NCBI RefSeq assembly: GCF_030407765.1
Contig: NZ_JASDCU010000001.1
Coordinates: 248,001-312,000, forward strand
DNA length: 64,000 bases
Origin: Microbacterium sp. APC 3901
GTDB lineage: Bacteria > Actinomycetota > Actinomycetes > Actinomycetales > Microbacteriaceae
Direction: 5' to 3'
Below the pieces are notes generated by a model. The model made no database searches and was not told where the DNA came from. It saw only the letters and a list, made by a program, of their open reading frames with translations. A program made the position numbers and the translations under genes. Of the stretch, positions 63,196 through 64,000 are shown in pieces (within the stretch, counting starts at the first letter, position 1; each line of letters starts with the position of its first letter).

Positions 63196-63774
63196 GTGTC
63201 AAAGCTCAGCCGAGATCGATTCGACGACGTCCCCCGATCGTCCGGACGCGTCGGAGCGCATCGCGCCGAAGCCCCCGGGATGAACGGCTGGGTGGTGCTC
63301 CTGTGGTCTTTCGTGGCCGCGCTCGTGCTCATCATCGGCGGCATCTTCGGTTCGCTCGTGGTGATGGGGCGCATCAGCCTCTTCCCTGAGGCCGTCCCCA
63401 CGGCGAGCCCGGCGCCGGTCGAGACCGGTGTCGTCGACGTCACCTACTCGGTGATGATCCTCAACGCATCGCCGGACGAGGGACTCGACGAGCAGATGCG
63501 CGATGTGCTGATCAACAACGGCTGGGCTGCCGACGTGGTCTTCGCGAGCGACAGCGCGAGCCAGGACTTCTCGACCACCACGGTCTACTACGTCGCAGAA
63601 GAAGACGAGCTCGCGGCCATCGGACTCGCGAACCTGATCGGCGGGGCCGCGGTCGAGCAGAGCGACTTCTACTCCGACCTGAACGACACGGGCGCGAAGC
63701 AGCTGACGGTCGTGATCGGGCTCGATCGCGCGACGACCATGCCAGAGACGCCCGCAGACACTCCTGCCCCGTAG
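63196..63774 (+). CDS. LytR C-terminal domain membrane protein
   Basis: 192 aa. A cytoplasmic N-terminus, one helix (about 32-58), then an external LytR_C domain (VTYSVMILNASPDEGLDEQMRDVLINNGW to VVIGLD) without the catalytic LCP domain. LytR_C domains occur with cell-wall polymer ligases. TAGCAT (63184-63189) ends six bases before GTG 63196, leaderless. groL lies 122 bp downstream. Confidence 0.85.
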   Translation: MSKLSRDRFDDVPRSSGRVGAHRAEAPGMNGWVVLLWSFVAALVLIIGGIFGSLVVMGRISLFPEAVPTASPAPVETGVVDVTYSVMILNASPDEGLDEQMRDVLINNGWAADVVFASDSASQDFSTTTVYYVAEEDELAAIGLANLIGGAAVEQSDFYSDLNDTGAKQLTVVIGLDRATTMPETPADTPAP

Positions 63775-63800
63775 ACCGCCGCGCGGTCCGTCCGCGCAGC

Positions 63801-63829
63801 TTGCACTCGATGGGGTCGAGTGCCAGAAT
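63801..63829 (+). promoter_or_regulatory. promoter of groL
   Basis: TTGCAC (63801-63806), 17 bp, CAGAAT (63824-63829): a good vegetative promoter. The spacer and -35 carry a second CIRCE-like inverted repeat. Confidence 0.75.
63803..63823 (+). promoter_or_regulatory. degenerate second CIRCE in the groL promoter
   Basis: GCACTC (63803-63808), nine bases, GAGTGC (63818-63823), flanked by TT and CA; the stem extends to GCACTCGA/TCGAGTGC. Spacing equals that of the true CIRCE 31 bp downstream, and it covers the region between -35 and -10. Confidence 0.65.
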
Positions 63830-63833
63830 GGCG

Positions 63834-63860
63834 TTAGCACTCTCTCACTCTGAGTGCTAA
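63834..63860 (+). promoter_or_regulatory. CIRCE element (HrcA operator)
   Basis: Perfect TTAGCACTC (63834-63842), 9-base spacer, GAGTGCTAA (63852-63860). HrcA binds this site and represses chaperonin genes until heat shock. It begins five bases after the -10 box. Confidence 0.97.

Positions 63861-64000
<140 letters not shown>

Overview
The window is a high-GC, gene-dense piece of core chromosome from an actinobacterium. Protein families, gene order and codon use point to Microbacterium or a close relative in the Microbacteriaceae (inferred from the sequence; no search was run). I see no insertion sequence, prophage, CRISPR array or rRNA operon. The only cut genes are mqo at the left edge and groL at the right edge.

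Layout. 1-3.2 kb: end of mqo, tdk, and a lactate unit (FadR-type regulator plus lldD) behind a double TGGTC-N-GACCA operator. 3.2-9.1 kb, minus strand: DUF1295 membrane protein, HAD phosphatase, VanZ-like protein, tRNA-Pro, metallophosphoesterase and a PASTA-bearing class A PBP. 9.1-15.1 kb: RidA-like protein, acs, a two-hairpin C-rich small RNA resembling 6C RNA, and a compact Tad-type locus. 15.2-23.6 kb: topA-tmk-holB, a secreted alpha/beta hydrolase, tRNA-Thr(CGT), pncA and small genes. 23.6-28.5 kb: PfpI-like protein, tRNA-Lys, a fasciclin lipoprotein divergent from sigK-rskA, a possible structured RNA, and pabC. 28.6-43.6 kb: phosphate and nitrogen block: pstSCAB, a MutT1-like hydrolase, ppk, glnR, nitrobindin, ygfZ, gpmA, phoU and senX3-regX3. 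43.6-50 kb: lpqE/carD, fused ispDF, cysS, rlmB. 50-58.7 kb: DUF4032 protein, sugar-ABC ATPase, a cysteine-less DsbA-like protein, tRNA-Thr(TGT), aldo/keto reductase, and an ABC-2 exporter with a two-component system. 58.8-64 kb: small housekeeping and repair genes (SRAP, MsrB, DUF2332, DUF3263, LytR_C), then groL behind CIRCE.

How it works together. The central block is a phosphate-response regulon: 11-bp-period PHO-box-like repeats lie upstream of pstS, ppk and between phoU and senX3, and SenX3-RegX3 and PhoU are encoded in the same block. Its order matches what I recall from Streptomyces and Mycobacterium. SigK-RskA and the divergent fasciclin lipoprotein form a second module, with a SigK-type promoter visible. 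A third theme is leaderless transcription: at least 14 genes have a TANNNT hexamer exactly six bases before the start codon.

The most promising unexplained item is the multi-hairpin element before pabC (27462-27537). The 6C-like RNA, the doubled CIRCE and the CXXC-less DsbA fold are the other points most worth checking.
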